A program made the position numbers and the translations under genes. 64,000 nt of DNA from Candidatus Rhodoferax odensensis (lineage in GTDB: Bacteria > Pseudomonadota > Gammaproteobacteria > Burkholderiales > Burkholderiaceae_C), in the NCBI GenBank assembly GCA_016718405.1, contig JADKDJ010000015.1, positions 7,152-71,151 on the forward strand, read 5' to 3'. The notes below the pieces were generated by a model that saw nothing but the letters and a program-made list of their open reading frames with translations, was not told the origin of the DNA and did no database searches. This document shows positions 36,377-45,704 of this stretch, piece by piece; position 1 is the first letter of the stretch; every line of letters starts with the position of its first letter.

Positions 36377-38634
36377 ATGCGACTTTTGTCTTGGCGCAGC
36401 AAACGTAGGCCGTTAGCCACTACCAGCAAGCTGGCGCCCATGTCGGCAAACACCGCCATCCACATGGTGGCCGTACCAAATACCGCCATGATCAGGAATA
36501 CGCTCTTGATGCCCAGCGCCAGGGTGATGTTCTGCCACAGCACAAGGTGGGTTCGTCTGGACAGACGCACCGTCTCGGCTACCCGCTGCAGGTTGTCATT
36601 CATGATCACCACATCGGCCGCTTCCATCGCCGTGTCCGTGCCGGCCGCACCCATCGCAAACCCGATGTCAGCCTGAGCCAATGCGGGCGCGTCATTGATG
36701 CCGTCGCCGATCATCCCAGTCAAGCCGCCTTCGCGCTGAAGGGCACTGATGGCGTCGAGTTTGTCCTGCGGCAGCAAATCGCCGCGCGCGTCATCGATGC
36801 CGGCTTGGCCCGCGATGGCGCGAGCGGTCGCGGTGTTGTCGCCAGTCAACATGACCGACTTGACCCCGAGTGTCTTGAGCTCGTCGATCGCCTGTTTTGA
36901 AGTGTCCTTGATGGTGTCCGCCACCGCAAACCAAGCCAGAACCTGGGTCTGGTCGGCCAGCAAAGTGATCGTTCTGCCCAACTGCTCGTGCCGAGCCAAC
37001 GTCGCCTCCAGTTCCGGGCTGCATTGACCGCCATCGTGCACCAACCGATGGTTGCCCAGCACCAAGGAGCGGCCATTTACGATACCGCGCACGCCACGCC
37101 CAGGCAATGCCTCGAAAACCTGGACGTCGGCGACTTCGCCGCCCAGGTTGGTGGCAATGGCCGTGGAAACCGGATGGTCGGAGCGCGCCGCTAGGCTCGC
37201 GGCAGCTTGCCTGGCCGAGGCTAGGTCAGCGCCTGCCCACACCTGCCAGTCCACCAGCACCGGCTTGCCCTCGGTGATGGTGCCGGTCTTGTCCAAAGCA
37301 ATCACCTTCAACAGCCTGGCCTGTTCCAGATAGGTTCCGCCCTTAATCAGAATGCCCCGGCGCGCTGCGGCTGACAAACCACTCACCACGGTCACGGGCG
37401 TCGAAATGACCAAAGCACAAGGGCAGGCGATCACCAACAGCACCAATGCCTTGTACAAGGCTTCCAGCCAGGTCAATCCCGACAACATCGGCGCCAACAT
37501 CGCGACGGCGACGGCGATGGCGAACACACTGGGCGTGTAAATCGCCGCAAACTGGTCCACGAATCGCTGCGTTGGTGCCCGCGTTCCCTGCGCCTGCTCC
37601 ACCGAATGGATGATTCTTGCCAGCGTGGTGTTGGCGGCCGCAGCCGTCACCCGAATTTCCAATTCTCCTGTTTCATTGATAGTCCCAGCAAACACCGGGT
37701 CGCCAGGCGCCTTGTCTACCGCAATGCTCTCGCCAGTGATGGGAGCTTGGTTGATGGCGCCATGGCCGAGTGTGACGACGCCGTCCAAGACGACACGCTC
37801 GCCAGGCTTGATTCGCACCGTGGCGCCAACCGAAATGGCGCCAGCCGGGGTGATGACCCAAGTGCCATCGACGCCGCGCACCAGCGCCTGTTCAGGAGCC
37901 AGCGCCAGCAGCCCTTTGATCGCGTTGCGAGCACGGTCAACCGCCTTGGCTTCGATGAGCTCCGCCAGCGCATACAGCGCCATCACCATCGCCGCCTCCG
38001 GCCACTGCCCAATCAGGAAAGCTCCGGTCACGGCAACCGACATCAGGGCGTTGATGTTGAGCTTGCCGCGCATCAGCGCTGCGATGCCCTTCTTGTAGGT
38101 GTCAATGCCGGCCAGGCCGATCGCCAAGGCGGCCACCAGCATGCCGACCGCCTTCCAAAGGAACACGTCCGGTGCGGCGAAGGAGAGGGCCTCGGCCCCG
38201 GTAGCCAACAGCAGTGCGGCGGCCAGGCGCCAAATGCCCGCGCCGAAACCTGGTTGATGATCATCATCCGCGTGGCCGTGCTCGTGCGTTAGGCCATCCT
38301 GTCTTTCGGAGATATCGCTCGTCTCGATGGGTTTCGGATCGAAGCCCGCCGCGCGGATAGCTTCCTGCGCCAAGGGGTGTGCCGCTTCGGTCGCATCAAT
38401 ACGCAGCATGCGCGCGCCGAGCTGAAAGCTTAACGAACGGATGCCGGCCACACCGTCCAGCGCGCGGCGGATTTCAGACTCTTCGGCGCTGCAGTCCATG
38501 GTGGCAATGCGGTACAGACGTACGCCCGCAAGGGGCGTTGTCGAATCTCCGATGGTTGTTGGGTTGGGCGCACAGGCGGTGGATGCGGCACAGCAGGGGT
38601 CTGGCTGGGGACAAATCTGTTTTTGGTTTGGCAT
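36373..38634 (-). CDS. pbrA: Pb/Cd/Zn-exporting P1B-type ATPase
   Basis: The 753-residue ATPase has a Cys-rich N-terminus (CPQPDPCCAASTAC), an HMA-like domain with MDCSAEE (the ZntA-type ligand pattern), TGES, the TM6 CPC motif, DKTGT, SDHP and GDGIND. The last helices contain ALGIKSVFL and FADMGAS, the Lys and DxG features of the Zn/Cd/Pb class. It pumps divalent soft metals out of the cytoplasm. Translation starts at the predicted +1 of a MerR-type promoter. No pbrR gene adjoins it. Confidence 0.9.
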   Translation of the reverse strand: MPNQKQICPQPDPCCAASTACAPNPTTIGDSTTPLAGVRLYRIATMDCSAEESEIRRALDGVAGIRSLSFQLGARMLRIDATEAAHPLAQEAIRAAGFDPKPIETSDISERQDGLTHEHGHADDDHQPGFGAGIWRLAAALLLATGAEALSFAAPDVFLWKAVGMLVAALAIGLAGIDTYKKGIAALMRGKLNINALMSVAVTGAFLIGQWPEAAMVMALYALAELIEAKAVDRARNAIKGLLALAPEQALVRGVDGTWVITPAGAISVGATVRIKPGERVVLDGVVTLGHGAINQAPITGESIAVDKAPGDPVFAGTINETGELEIRVTAAAANTTLARIIHSVEQAQGTRAPTQRFVDQFAAIYTPSVFAIAVAVAMLAPMLSGLTWLEALYKALVLLVIACPCALVISTPVTVVSGLSAAARRGILIKGGTYLEQARLLKVIALDKTGTITEGKPVLVDWQVWAGADLASARQAAASLAARSDHPVSTAIATNLGGEVADVQVFEALPGRGVRGIVNGRSLVLGNHRLVHDGGQCSPELEATLARHEQLGRTITLLADQTQVLAWFAVADTIKDTSKQAIDELKTLGVKSVMLTGDNTATARAIAGQAGIDDARGDLLPQDKLDAISALQREGGLTGMIGDGINDAPALAQADIGFAMGAAGTDTAMEAADVVIMNDNLQRVAETVRLSRRTHLVLWQNITLALGIKSVFLIMAVFGTATMWMAVFADMGASLLVVANGLRLLRQDKSRI

Positions 38635-38640
38635 GGTGCA

Positions 38641-38671
38641 ATTGGAAACCCTGTAGTGACATTAGAGTCAA
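38641..38671 (-). promoter_or_regulatory. PbrR/ZntR-type MerR-family operator-promoter of pbrA
   Basis: On the minus strand -35 TTGACT (38671-38666) and -10 TCCAAT (38646-38641) are 19 bp apart, enclosing CTAATGTCACTACAGGG, close to the pbr/cad operators recognised by MerR-family metal sensors. The predicted start of transcription is the A of the pbrA ATG. Confidence 0.75.
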
Positions 38672-38869
38672 GGACTATTCTTAGGCATGGCGTGTTACGC
38701 AGGAAGATGACACATCCCGGCAGCACGGCCCAAATATGGCGCGCGTGTGTATCGGTCAGCAGCCGAATCTGCACAAAGCCAAGTTGAGACCCCCCGCCAG
38801 TGCAATGGAGCGCTTTCCCAATACCAGCAATCGACGCGCTGCGCTCGTTGTGCAGCGCACTATTGGCTA

Positions 38870-39236
38870 ATCCTCCCACCCCAAACGTTGGCTCGCGTTG
38901 ACGGCCTGATGACGCCGGTCTGCGTCCGGCAAAGCGCTGCACCAGTTCTTCGTCGCTGCGGTCGACGCTGTTCTTGAGCGGGGTCAGCGCGATCGTGAGG
39001 CGCATGGCCAATCTGGGACACCCTGCATTGCGGGCTTTGCCGCCGCTGATTCTGACAGCCGATCCGGCCAGGTCGCTCGATTCTTCGATGTGTTGGAGCG
39101 GCCGCTCTTTGTGGGCAAACAGTGGCGCCACTCTGGACTCCATGTTGTCCCAAGGCAGTCGTGATGCCAGAACGGCCAGCGGGTGGCGGGGATCAATTGT
39201 CTGATCGAGGCGGCGACGGAAGAAGTCGTCGATCAT
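38870..39236 (-). pseudogene. IS5-family transposase, N-terminal remnant
   Basis: The fragment begins MIDDFFRRRLDQTIDPRHPL, the typical N-terminus of IS5-like transposases, and continues through RLAMRLTIALTPLK and DRSDEELVQRFAG. After that the similarity is lost and the DDE domain is absent. It lies just upstream of the pbrA promoter, where pbrR is expected. Confidence 0.7.
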
Positions 39237-39522
39237 GGGATTACCCTTCAGAATACCGTGAAAACTCTCAGGATCTGAATGGATATTTCGCTGTTCCTGA
39301 AAGTTCTGTGGTACCGCATTTACCCTCACGAGCTAGCATTCATGCCGGTTGCGGGGGTTTCTCAGGGCCGACGACATGGAGTAAAGCCCGTTCACGAAGA
39401 CGAGGGCGTGGACACAGTGCGCCATCCACCGAAGTAGCCATAGCGGCCAGCTCAGTCCTTCACCAGCACGTCGATGAGTGGTCGGGCTGCCTCGTGAGTC
39501 ACAAGCAGGAACACCGCACGAT

Positions 39523-40194
39523 ATGCGAAGGCTGATGGTCGATGGTAAACCCAGATTTGCGGACGATGTCATGCGCGCGCTGGTCGGCATGGGGCTTGTC
39601 GTTGACATCGCGGGCGAAGGAATCGACGGGAAACACATGGCGCTGCAAGGCCATTGCGATCTCGTGCTGCTGGAAGCGATGACGCCCGGACTTGAGGACT
39701 TTGGTGTGCTGCGGGCAGTGCGTGAAAAAAGAGACTTCCCCATTGTTCTGTTGACGGCGAGTGACGCAATGGGGGATCGGATCGTGGGCCTGCGCATGGG
39801 TGCGGTCGACTATCTGGTCAATCCGTTCGCTCTACCGGACCTGCTGTCGCGTGTTCGGACCCCGCTGCAAAGGGTCCACCCTCCAGACCTGGCCGTCATG
39901 CAGCTTGGCGACCTTCGCTTGGACCTGGTCAAGCACAGAGCCACCCGCTCGGGGACACGGCTCTACCTGTCCGCGCAGGACTTCAAGCTTCTCGCGCTGC
40001 TTCTTCGTCGGCAAGGGCAAGTGCAGTCTCGTACCATTCTGGCAGAGCAAGTGTGGAATATCAATTTCGACTGTGACACCAATGTGGTCGATGTTGCGGT
40101 AAGGCGGTTGCGCAAGAAGATTGACGACCCGTTCTCAGAGAAGTTGCTGCATACGGTTCGAGGCGTGGGGTATGTCATGGAGATGCGGGCTTAA
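39523..40194 (+). CDS. OmpR-family response regulator with degenerate receiver
   Basis: This 223-residue protein has a receiver and a winged-helix DNA-binding domain (QVWNINFDCDTNVVDVAVRR) closely resembling CusR/CopR. In the receiver the phosphorylated Asp is replaced by Glu51 (LLEAMTPG), the conserved Lys by Asn100 (LVNPF), and the N-terminal acidic pair is altered (VDGKP); Thr79 remains. It cannot be phosphorylated normally and may be locked active or inactive. No kinase gene adjoins it. The ATG at 39523 matches the family start. Confidence 0.78.
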   Translation: MRRLMVDGKPRFADDVMRALVGMGLVVDIAGEGIDGKHMALQGHCDLVLLEAMTPGLEDFGVLRAVREKRDFPIVLLTASDAMGDRIVGLRMGAVDYLVNPFALPDLLSRVRTPLQRVHPPDLAVMQLGDLRLDLVKHRATRSGTRLYLSAQDFKLLALLLRRQGQVQSRTILAEQVWNINFDCDTNVVDVAVRRLRKKIDDPFSEKLLHTVRGVGYVMEMRA

Positions 40195-40347
40195 ACGGCC
40201 GACGCTGCATGGGGTATCGACTTGCCGCGCCACCCCTTGCGCATGCGCCTGATCGGCTGAGGGGTGCAATCGCTCAATAGCTCAATCGTTCAAGACCGGC
40301 GCAGGGTAACCCGCCAAACTGCGCTCTGGACTTCCTGGAGACTTTTG

Positions 40348-41226
40348 ATGCAAACACTGATCCGTTATGCCGCGTTCCCGGCCATCGAGGGCGGCGCAGC
40401 CCTGTTGATGATCTGGATGGCCAGTTCAGCGGTGAGTTACTGGCCCTTCTTCCCGCTGGTTACCTTGGCCGCGATTGCCATGGTGGCCCTTCTGGAGCGC
40501 GTGTTGCCATACGAGCGCGCCTGGAACCGGGACCATGGCGGCGACACGTTCAGGGATGTGCTGCACATCACCGTCAACCAGGTGCTGATTCAATCCAGCG
40601 TCGCTTTGGCCTTTGGACTGCGCGACCTGCTGCCCGAAAGCGTGACGCTGTGGCCTCGATCCGCGCCGATGTGGATGCAAGTGTTGTTGGCCGGCGTGGT
40701 GATCGACCTTGGCCTGTATGCCATGCACCGCTACAGCCACCTTCAACCCTTTCTGTGGCGCCTGCACATGTTGCACCACAGCCCGGAGCGTCTGTACTGG
40801 ATGAACGGCGGGCGGCGGCACCCGCTTTCCGCGCTGATTTTGGCGGGCCCATCGCTCACCGTGTTGATGGTGCTGTGCGCCACGCCGATTGCGGTGGCGG
40901 CGTGGCTGGCCATTTTGAGTGTCCACCTTTGCTTTCAGCACTCCAACCTGGACTACTCGCTGGGCCGGTTGCGCCACCTGTTCTGCGTGGCCGAAAACCA
41001 TCGCTGGCACCATAAGCGCGAGTTTGCGGACGCCCAGGTCAATTTTGGCGAAATGTGGGCGATCTGGGATCATCTGTTTGGCAGCTACCACGATGCCAGG
41101 ACCACGCCTCGGGCGGGCGAGGTGGGTTTGATCGACACCGTCGTGCCAAGGACCTACCTTGGCCAATTGGCCTGGCCCTTGAGGAAGCTCGCCAAGGCCA
41201 GCAGCGCCGCGGCGAACGTGCGGTGA
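40348..41226 (+). CDS. Sterol desaturase / fatty-acid hydroxylase family protein
   Basis: This 292-residue membrane protein has three to four helices and the eight-histidine di-iron motif: HRYSH, HMLHH and NHRWHH, plus a further conserved His in LCFQHSN. It would oxygenate or desaturate a lipid; the substrate is unknown. The ATG at 40348 is chosen for the hydrophobic N-terminus. The next gene starts 34 bp later on the same strand. Confidence 0.8.
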   Translation: MQTLIRYAAFPAIEGGAALLMIWMASSAVSYWPFFPLVTLAAIAMVALLERVLPYERAWNRDHGGDTFRDVLHITVNQVLIQSSVALAFGLRDLLPESVTLWPRSAPMWMQVLLAGVVIDLGLYAMHRYSHLQPFLWRLHMLHHSPERLYWMNGGRRHPLSALILAGPSLTVLMVLCATPIAVAAWLAILSVHLCFQHSNLDYSLGRLRHLFCVAENHRWHHKREFADAQVNFGEMWAIWDHLFGSYHDARTTPRAGEVGLIDTVVPRTYLGQLAWPLRKLAKASSAAANVR

Positions 41227-41260
41227 GTGTTGTGCCGCCGCATGGGAACAAGGAGCCGTG

Positions 41261-41932
41261 ATGCAGAAACCAGACGCACCCCACTACGTGCCAGCGTTGG
41301 GCTGGCATTGGCTGACGCCCTGCTACGACGCTGTGGTTCAAATCACAACGCGGGAGCGCCGTTTCAAACAGGCGCTGATCAAGCAAGCTTGCTTCGAGCC
41401 GGGGCAGCGGGTGCTGGATTTGGCGTGTGGAACCGGTACCCTGACCATCTGGATCAAGCAACACCAGACCCACGCGCAGGTCACCGGTGTTGATGGCGAT
41501 CCGACAATCTTGTCCCGCGCATCCCGCAAGGCGCAACAGGCCAAGGTGGCGGTGCGGTTCGACCAAGCCCTGTCGTACCGCCTGCCCTATCCGGCGGCGC
41601 ACTTTGATCGGGTTGTCTCCAGCTTGTTCTTTCACCACCTGACTTGGGAAGACAAAGAACGCACCGCGCTGGAGCTGTTGCGGGTTCTCAAGCCGGGCGC
41701 GGCGTTGCACGTCGCCGATTGGGGGCGTGCTGACAACGCGCTAATGCGCGGCTTGTTTGTGGCGGTTCAGCTTCTCGATGGTTTCAAGAACACCCAGGAC
41801 AACGTGACGGGAAGACTCCCGACATTATTTGAAGCGGCCGGCTTTGTTGATGTCCAGCAGCGACAGACCTTTCACACCCTGCTTGGCACGATGGCGCTCT
41901 ACAGTGCCGTCAAACCGGCCCAAGGTTCATGA
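41261..41932 (+). CDS. Class I SAM-dependent methyltransferase
   Basis: This 223-residue protein has the SAM motif VLDLACGTGTLT, the acidic residue in VTGVDGDP and a UbiE-like VVSSLFFHHL. The ATG at 41261 has AGGAG six bases upstream. Together with the hydroxylase upstream it could modify a lipid or quinone, which is a guess from position. The DNA just past its stop holds a palindromic repeat. Confidence 0.78.
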   Translation: MQKPDAPHYVPALGWHWLTPCYDAVVQITTRERRFKQALIKQACFEPGQRVLDLACGTGTLTIWIKQHQTHAQVTGVDGDPTILSRASRKAQQAKVAVRFDQALSYRLPYPAAHFDRVVSSLFFHHLTWEDKERTALELLRVLKPGAALHVADWGRADNALMRGLFVAVQLLDGFKNTQDNVTGRLPTLFEAAGFVDVQQRQTFHTLLGTMALYSAVKPAQGS

Positions 41933-41967
41933 TGCTTTTGGCGACGTCCCGGACGATACACGGACCT

Positions 41968-42049
41968 GTCATCGCGAGGCCGAAGGTCGCGGCGATCCAT
42001 GTTGATGCACCGAGACGGATGGCCACGGCGCTACGCGCCTCGCAATGAC
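41968..42049. repeat. REP/MITE-like imperfect palindrome
   Basis: The outer arms GTCATCGCGAGG (41968-41979) and CCTCGCAATGAC (42038-42049) are inverted repeats, with further partial complementarity inside. This type of GTCATTGCGAGG palindrome is dispersed in many proteobacterial genomes. It overlaps the 3' end of the HD-GYP gene. Confidence 0.75.
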
Positions 42050-43377
42050 GATACTCCTTCGCCGAAGCTTTCAAGGAAATACTTGGTCACCTGCTGCTGC
42101 AGCTTTTGCCGCAGTCCCGCTTCGGCCAAGCCGGCCAGTTCCGCATGTAGTTCGACGGCCATGTCCTGGAAGACATCGAGCAGCCGCGGATCAAAGTGGC
42201 TACCGCGACTTTCGGCCAGGATGCGAACGGCGTCCTGCAGTGGGACCGGCTGCTTGTAGGGGCGGCGCGAGGTCAATGCATCGAAGACATCGACAATGGC
42301 GAAAAGTCGCGCGACCATGGGTATGGATTCGCCGCGCAGCCCGTGCGGGTATCCGCTTCCATCGAAGCGCTCGTGATGGAATTCGATCACGTTCCTGGCC
42401 CCATTGAGCCAATTCGACTTCGTGACGATGTCGATCCCCAATTGCACGTGCGACTTCATGACCGAGAACTCCTCGGCCGTCAGCCTGCCCGGCTTGAGCA
42501 AGATCGTGTCACTGATGCCGATCTTTCCCACGTCGTGCAGGAACGCGCCAGCGATGACGACCCGGATGGTCTGGTCGGCAAGGCCGAGCGCTTCAGCAAA
42601 ACGGATGCTGTAAAGGCAAACGCGGTAGTTGTGCAGGTCGGTGTCCGAGTCCCGTTTTGCAATCGCACTGCCGAGCACCTCCATCAGCGCGATGTTGCTG
42701 CCCATCAGCTCGGCACTGAGTTGCGTGACGCCCTTGTTCAACCCGATGATCACGGGGTAGAGCACCAGCGTGGTCAAGAGGATGGCCAGCAGCACCATTG
42801 ACACGTTGCGAGCAAGATCACTCAGGACGCGCTGGCGCACCGCGGCGTCCACCTGGTAGGCGCCACTGAAACTCCCAATCGTGTTGCCGTTTCGGTCGTG
42901 CAGCGGAATACTGACCTGCACGACCAGCTCGCTTGGCAGCCACAAGGTTCGATGGCCGCCCGCCACGAGCGATTCGGGTACGTGCTCCCGCTTGGCCAAT
43001 CGGGCGAGCAGTGCCGCATGATTGGCGCTGTTGGCCTCGGCAAGCATGTCTCCCAAGCGGTTGCTGACCCGTGCATGCACGTAACCTTGCTTGAGCAGGG
43101 GCGCCAATGCCGCATTCAGCGGCTCGGTATGCGGTTCGCCGCCCTGCGCGACATGCACTCGCAACGCCTGCGATGTGGACACGGCCAAGCCGAAGGCCAA
43201 TGCGTCGGCCTTGCGTATTTCAAGGTAGGCGATTGCGCCGCCGGCCACCATGGAAAGCAGTGTCCAGGCGACCAATAGTCGCTTTGCGACTTGTGCATGA
43301 ATACCCTGGAAAGGACGCTTCTTGCCGCTGCGCGCTGGTGGTGGGAGTCGCATGGTTACGCTGTTGAGGTTTCCCAA
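42031..43377 (-). CDS. HD-GYP domain cyclic-di-GMP phosphodiesterase, membrane sensor
   Basis: The 448-residue protein has a membrane helix near residues 33-52, an extracytoplasmic sensor region, a second helix near residues 190-210 and a C-terminal HD-GYP domain: FLHDVGKIGI, HVQLG and EFHHERFDGSGYPHGL. It would hydrolyse c-di-GMP in response to a periplasmic signal. The start could also be the ATG at 43353. The last six residues (SSLRGA) and the stop are supplied by the palindromic repeat, so the natural C-terminus was probably replaced. Confidence 0.82.
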   Translation of the reverse strand: MGNLNSVTMRLPPPARSGKKRPFQGIHAQVAKRLLVAWTLLSMVAGGAIAYLEIRKADALAFGLAVSTSQALRVHVAQGGEPHTEPLNAALAPLLKQGYVHARVSNRLGDMLAEANSANHAALLARLAKREHVPESLVAGGHRTLWLPSELVVQVSIPLHDRNGNTIGSFSGAYQVDAAVRQRVLSDLARNVSMVLLAILLTTLVLYPVIIGLNKGVTQLSAELMGSNIALMEVLGSAIAKRDSDTDLHNYRVCLYSIRFAEALGLADQTIRVVIAGAFLHDVGKIGISDTILLKPGRLTAEEFSVMKSHVQLGIDIVTKSNWLNGARNVIEFHHERFDGSGYPHGLRGESIPMVARLFAIVDVFDALTSRRPYKQPVPLQDAVRILAESRGSHFDPRLLDVFQDMAVELHAELAGLAEAGLRQKLQQQVTKYFLESFGEGVSSLRGA

Positions 43378-43426
43378 ATGCGTGACGACGCGATGTCATG
43401 AATTCCGGAGGTCTCCACAATCGTGT

Positions 43427-45058
43427 TCATGCAAGCACCAATTCGGAATCACAACATATGCTCTCGGGGATCAAGACCCCAAGCAAATTGCGCCACAGCC
43501 GCAGCCAAGGGCCTGTCAATGGCTCGACATCGTAGGTCAGGGTCTCGCCGTCGTCTTCCGTGGTCCAGCGCAGGGCGTCGATGCCCTCTTGCAGCCGTTG
43601 CTCAACCTTGTAGGCGTGGCGCGGTTCGGTGCCTTCCTCGAATACCGCGGCCAACTCGGCCGCCAGCGTGGAGCTCTCGATGACCAGCCAGGCCTCGGTG
43701 TTGTGCAGCCGCGAGCGCGGGTCCTGATTCATCGAGCCGACGATGACACGCGCGCGGTCCTGCACCATGACCTTGGCATGCAGGCTCGATGGCGAGGCAT
43801 GTCCCCAGCGGTGCGAGCGGCGGTGGCGCAGGCGTGACTCGGGCCGCAACTCATGCAGCACGATGCCTTCGCGCAACAATTCGGCGCGGTGGCGGGCATA
43901 CCCGGCGTGCGCTGAGGCCGAGTCAGTCGAGGCCAAGGAGTTGGTCAGCACCGCAATGCGCACGCCGCGCTCGCGCATTTGCGCCAGGTGGCGCCGCCCG
44001 GTCGGGCTCGGCACGAAGTAGGGGGAGACGATCAGCAGTTCGTTCTGGGTGCGTGCGCCGCCGGGTTCGTCGTCGATGGCGCCGTGTGCGATGCCGGAGG
44101 TCAACGTTGCCTTGTCTTGGTCTGGCTGGTCATAGCGCAGTAGTGCAGGTGCCCATGTCAGCGTGACGTTGTCCGCTCCCAGTGCCTCGCGCCAGCTGCC
44201 CTGGTCGCGCCAGGCACAGGGCGGGGCGTCACCACAGCTGGCCGAGCGTGCTTGCAGGGCCCGCCGCACGAATTCGGTCTCGGCGGCGTCCGGCGTGTCA
44301 CCAAATGCCTGCACGGGGACGGCCGCCGGGCTGTTCCAGTAGTTGTCAAACGCGCGCGACAACTCGGCCACGATCGGCCCTGCCGCCAGCACATCGATGT
44401 CGTAGAAATTGACGTTCGAGTTGGCGCTGAAGTACTCGTCCCCGAGGTTGCGGCTGCCGACAATGGCAACGGCGTTGTCGGTCATCCAGAGTTTGTTGTG
44501 CATACGTCGGTTGAGCCGCTCGCTATCGAAGATGAACTCGCCCAAGCGCAGCAGGCTCGATGTTCCAGCGACCTTGAAGGGATTGAACAGGCGCACGTGG
44601 ATACCCGGATGCGCGGCGCTGGCGCGTCGCCCGAAGTCGCGCGCCAAGGGGCTGATGTCGTCGAGCAGAATTCTGACCCTCACCCCCCGTTCGGCCGCGC
44701 CGAGGATGCCCAGCAGCAGCAGGTCGGTGGTCAGGTCATCACCCACGCTGTAATACTGCAGGTCAAGCGTGCGCTCCGCGGCGTCGGCCAACGCCGAGCG
44801 AGTCATGAAGGCCGACTGGCCACTGGCCATGACCTGAAAGCCAGATTCACCAGGCTGCCGCGCGGCCCTAGCGGAAAAGACGCGGCCAAGACTGGTACGG
44901 TCGCCGTCGGCAATCGCATAAGTCGGCTCACGATCCACGTCCGGTCGAAGGCCGGCGCAGCCACCGAGCGCCAGGACCAATGCGCATGCCGCGGCGCGCG
45001 CCACCCTGGTCCAACCTGGCCAGCGGGTCGGGGGCGCGGACCTCACGGTGCGACCCAC
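43427..45058 (-). CDS. Phospholipase D-like (cardiolipin synthase-type) lipoprotein
   Basis: This 543-residue protein has a lipobox-like LVLALGGCAG near the N-terminus and two HKD motifs: HNKLWMTDNAVAIVGSRN and HAKVMVQDRARVIVGSMN. Both catalytic sets look intact. It belongs to the ClsC-like periplasmic PLD group and may transfer or hydrolyse phosphatidyl groups. It is transcribed toward the HD-GYP gene. Confidence 0.8.
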   Translation of the reverse strand: MGRTVRSAPPTRWPGWTRVARAAACALVLALGGCAGLRPDVDREPTYAIADGDRTSLGRVFSARAARQPGESGFQVMASGQSAFMTRSALADAAERTLDLQYYSVGDDLTTDLLLLGILGAAERGVRVRILLDDISPLARDFGRRASAAHPGIHVRLFNPFKVAGTSSLLRLGEFIFDSERLNRRMHNKLWMTDNAVAIVGSRNLGDEYFSANSNVNFYDIDVLAAGPIVAELSRAFDNYWNSPAAVPVQAFGDTPDAAETEFVRRALQARSASCGDAPPCAWRDQGSWREALGADNVTLTWAPALLRYDQPDQDKATLTSGIAHGAIDDEPGGARTQNELLIVSPYFVPSPTGRRHLAQMRERGVRIAVLTNSLASTDSASAHAGYARHRAELLREGIVLHELRPESRLRHRRSHRWGHASPSSLHAKVMVQDRARVIVGSMNQDPRSRLHNTEAWLVIESSTLAAELAAVFEEGTEPRHAYKVEQRLQEGIDALRWTTEDDGETLTYDVEPLTGPWLRLWRNLLGVLIPESICCDSELVLA

Positions 45059-45107
45059 CGACGCGGGCGGTGCGACGCGGCGTCACCGCCCGTCCTCACT
45101 GACATCC

Positions 45108-45479
45108 TCATTGCGGGGCACTTTCCCCCAGCTTGCGGTGTTCTGCGGCCATGGTCTCGTAGTCGGCGGCAATGCCCTCAAATTGGCGCACGATCGAATT
45201 GCAGTGCGCCGCCATGCTCATGCCGCCCTTGGCGCTGACCGGTCCACTTCCGTAAGCCTTGGCCATCTTGCGATGTTCCGCGGCCGCAGCGCGGGCGGTC
45301 GCGGCTTGTTTGTCGTAGTGCTCGCCCAGCGACGAATGGTCGGCGCGCGTGCGCGCCATCTCGATGCGCTGCTGCAGGTCAGGCGACGGGCTGCTCGAGA
45401 TCGCGGCGCAGCCGGCGAGCACGGCGGCCACCAGCAAAATCGAAGCGATGCTTGGGATTGATTTGAAGTTTGTTTTCAT
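45108..45479 (-). CDS. Small lipoprotein, periplasmic
   Basis: This 123-residue protein has a signal peptide with lipobox VLAGC and a mainly helical mature part rich in Ala, Glu and His (AAAEHRKMAKAYG). The ATG at 45479 starts the signal peptide; the longer frame to 45638 adds unlikely sequence. It is reminiscent of small outer-membrane lipoproteins. The function is unknown. Confidence 0.7.
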   Translation of the reverse strand: MKTNFKSIPSIASILLVAAVLAGCAAISSSPSPDLQQRIEMARTRADHSSLGEHYDKQAATARAAAAEHRKMAKAYGSGPVSAKGGMSMAAHCNSIVRQFEGIAADYETMAAEHRKLGESAPQ

Positions 45480-45704
45480 GGTGTTTCTCCGTTGTTGACA
45501 AATTAAAGGCACGCCGACGGACAGCGAGTCCCCCCGCACGCGCCGCTGAATGAGCAAGGCCTTGCTTGACATGGTCGCTTGCCCGTCGACCAATGGGAAT
45601 ATTCTGAAGTGTGGCGCCGTCAGCGCGGTTCTCCGCATGGGCGCGCGTTGGCGGTGGTATCCGGGGTGCTTGCATGGGAGTCCTCGAAGCTTGTCCGTTG
45701 TGCG

